This document shows, piece by piece, positions 62,840-64,000 of a DNA stretch of 64,000 nt. Numbering within the stretch: position 1 is the first letter of the stretch; every line of letters begins with the position of its first letter. Location of the stretch: NCBI GenBank assembly GCA_016934035.1, contig JAFGTP010000061.1, forward strand, positions 54,467-118,466. Reading direction: 5' to 3'. The position numbers and the translations under genes are program-made. The notes under the pieces were generated by a model. The model searched no databases. It was not told the origin of the DNA and saw only the letters and a list, made by a program, of their open reading frames with translations. The DNA is from Fidelibacterota bacterium (GTDB lineage: Bacteria; Fidelibacterota; UBA2242; JAFGTP01).

Positions 62840-63856
62840 ATGATCAGAAATAAATTTTTTAAAACAGGGAAAGAGTTTTTAGGGGTTGAATTTCCAATAA
62901 TCTGTGGTGCCATGACCTGGGTTAGCGGTCCGCAATTAGTGAGTGCAGTCAGTAATGCCGGTGGATTTGGTGTTCTGGCAGGTGGAAATGCGCCGGTAGA
63001 AATTTTAAAAGAACAAATATTGGAAACACAAAAATTGACGAATAAACCCTTTGGTGTCAATCTTATTACAATTGCACCCAATTACTCTGGTCAATTGGAA
63101 CTGATTGCAGAGATGAATCTGCCTTTTGTCATATTTGCAGGAAGTTTTCCTAAGAAAAAAGAGGTTCAGATTGCAAAGGAATCTGGCGCAAAAGTACTAT
63201 GTTTTGCATCGACAAAATCCATTGCGGATACCATGATCCGCTACGGAGCAGATGCCTTGATTTTAGAAGGGATGGAAGCCGGTGGGCATGTCGGTCATGT
63301 GACCACGGTTGTTTTATTACAACAGGTTTTGTTTGAGGTATCACATCATATACCTGTGTTTGTTGGAGGCGGCATCGGAACCGGGAAATTAAGTGCTCAC
63401 CTCTTAATGATGGGTGCCGCTGGAATCCAATTGGGTACTCGATTCGCAGTGGCAAAAGAGAGCCAGGTTCATCCAAAATTCAAAGAAAAAATTATCAAAG
63501 CCAATGCTAGGGATGCTGTTTCGACTCCGCAGTTTGACAGCCGACTTCCGGTGGTAGCCGTCAGGGCTATTCACAACAAATCCCATGATGAATTCAGTAA
63601 ACTTCAATTTAATTTGCTTCGGCAATTGGACAAAAATGAAATCAGTCGGTATGAAGCCCAAATGCAGGTGGAGAATTTTTGGGTAGGATCGTTGAAAAAT
63701 GCAGTAATTAATGGCGATATCGAACATGGATCATTGATGGCTGGACAGACTGCTGGTCTGGTCACCAAAGAACAGAGTGTCAGGGAAATCATTGAAGAAA
63801 TGATCGATGATATCGAAAAAGAGTTCAAAGATACTAAAGAAAAATTATTTTTTTAA
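62840..63856 (+). CDS. Nitronate monooxygenase/FabK-like flavin oxidoreductase
   Basis: A 338-residue FMN-dependent TIM-barrel enzyme: FPIICGAMTWVSGPQLVSAV, GGFGVLAGG, LILEGMEAGGHVGH, PVFVGGGIGTGKLS and GAAGIQLGTRFAVA. It lacks the C-terminal cysteine cluster of the other family member at 20.5 kb. It may be an enoyl-ACP reductase-like or nitronate-oxidising enzyme; the two cannot be separated by eye. The ATG at 62840 has AGGAG 5 bases upstream; another ATG in frame at 62819 precedes this ribosome site and was rejected. Confidence 0.88.
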   Translation: MIRNKFFKTGKEFLGVEFPIICGAMTWVSGPQLVSAVSNAGGFGVLAGGNAPVEILKEQILETQKLTNKPFGVNLITIAPNYSGQLELIAEMNLPFVIFAGSFPKKKEVQIAKESGAKVLCFASTKSIADTMIRYGADALILEGMEAGGHVGHVTTVVLLQQVLFEVSHHIPVFVGGGIGTGKLSAHLLMMGAAGIQLGTRFAVAKESQVHPKFKEKIIKANARDAVSTPQFDSRLPVVAVRAIHNKSHDEFSKLQFNLLRQLDKNEISRYEAQMQVENFWVGSLKNAVINGDIEHGSLMAGQTAGLVTKEQSVREIIEEMIDDIEKEFKDTKEKLFF

Positions 63857-63894
63857 TTGAAATAATTGATAGTAAGAGACTTAATAAAAAAGTG

Positions 63895-63914
63895 AACAAA
63901 TTGTAAAATTTGTT
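63895..63914. promoter_or_regulatory. Inverted repeat near the right edge
   Basis: Arms AACAAATT and AATTTGTT around GTAA, all eight pairs matching. It lies past the oxidoreductase stop, in a region probably ahead of a gene that begins outside the window. The remaining 86 bases show no coding sequence. Confidence 0.35.
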
Positions 63915-64000
63915 TTCAAAAAACTTCTTGCGTGGGGTATAAAAAATAGTTAAAATTGCGCCGCTTTAAAAAGAAAAGGGCATCTGTTCAGATTTAAAAA

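Noticed and set aside
1..64000. Mobile elements, phage genes, tRNA or rRNA genes
   Set aside because: No transposase, integrase, phage structural gene, terminal inverted repeat or tRNA-like cloverleaf was recognised when reading both strands; dedicated searches could not be run.

Overview
The window is a moderately AT-rich stretch of bacterial chromosome from a Gram-negative, probably FCB-superphylum organism. Evidence for that: two TonB-dependent receptors with carboxypeptidase-regulatory-like N-domains, a LolA-like/RND/beta-barrel envelope operon, MacB-type exporters tied to an NtrC-type regulator, and HEINN-type histidine kinases. Many genes have strong Shine-Dalgarno sequences (AAGGAGG-like), which argues against typical Bacteroidota and fits lineages such as Calditrichota, KSB1, Marinimicrobia or Cloacimonadota. 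The exact phylum cannot be decided from this window. No rRNA, tRNA, insertion sequence, phage or CRISPR array was seen.

Layout, 0-31 kb: the 3' end of an MFS transporter; a sugar mutarotase; a TetR regulator and a flavodoxin/ferredoxin protein with a matching pair of putative operators; cobalamin-dependent methionine synthase (metH); two SAM methyltransferases divergent from a rhomboid-type protease; a secreted metallophosphoesterase and an aspartic-protease-like protein. A minus-strand envelope operon follows (TetR, LolA-like protein, outer-membrane barrel, RND/MMPL transporter), with a perfect 16-bp palindrome in front of its tetR. Next are a membrane protein with an SGNH hydrolase, a B12-binding radical SAM protein with a flavin oxidoreductase, and an OmpR-type two-component system headed by four TGTAA boxes at exact 11-bp spacing. 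An orphan NDP-hexose 2,3-dehydratase overlaps a GT61-like glycosyltransferase, followed by a TonB-dependent receptor and a small methyltransferase/GNAT/lipoprotein cluster.

Layout, 31-61 kb: this part is rich in signalling genes. A MacAB-like exporter operon (adaptor, ATPase, two permeases) is followed by its NtrC-type regulator and kinase, then a large PAS3-HisKA-HATPase-REC-REC-HPt hybrid kinase. After a DUF1848 protein, a C1 peptidase, a lone receiver, an NPP-type phosphodiesterase and a second TonB-dependent receptor comes another kinase/NtrC pair. It is followed by a degenerate receiver-like gene, proline dehydrogenase, a kinase with a duplicated unknown N-terminal domain, peptidase T, a phosphodiester glycosidase, a homocysteine methyltransferase/SAM methyltransferase pair, and a helical-domain/receiver fusion. 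The window ends with an HtrA-type protease and a second nitronate-monooxygenase-like enzyme.

The most striking signal is regulatory. Two distant genes, the exporter adaptor (31.7 kb) and the pseudo-receiver (52.4 kb), share an identical 16-base element placed exactly 8 bases before a sigma-54-like -24 box (TGGCA). Both promoters have a TTG at the -12 position without the usual following C, and both lie a short distance before a ribosome-binding site and ATG. Upstream palindromes or half-sites in enhancer position fit control by the NtrC-type regulators encoded beside each gene.
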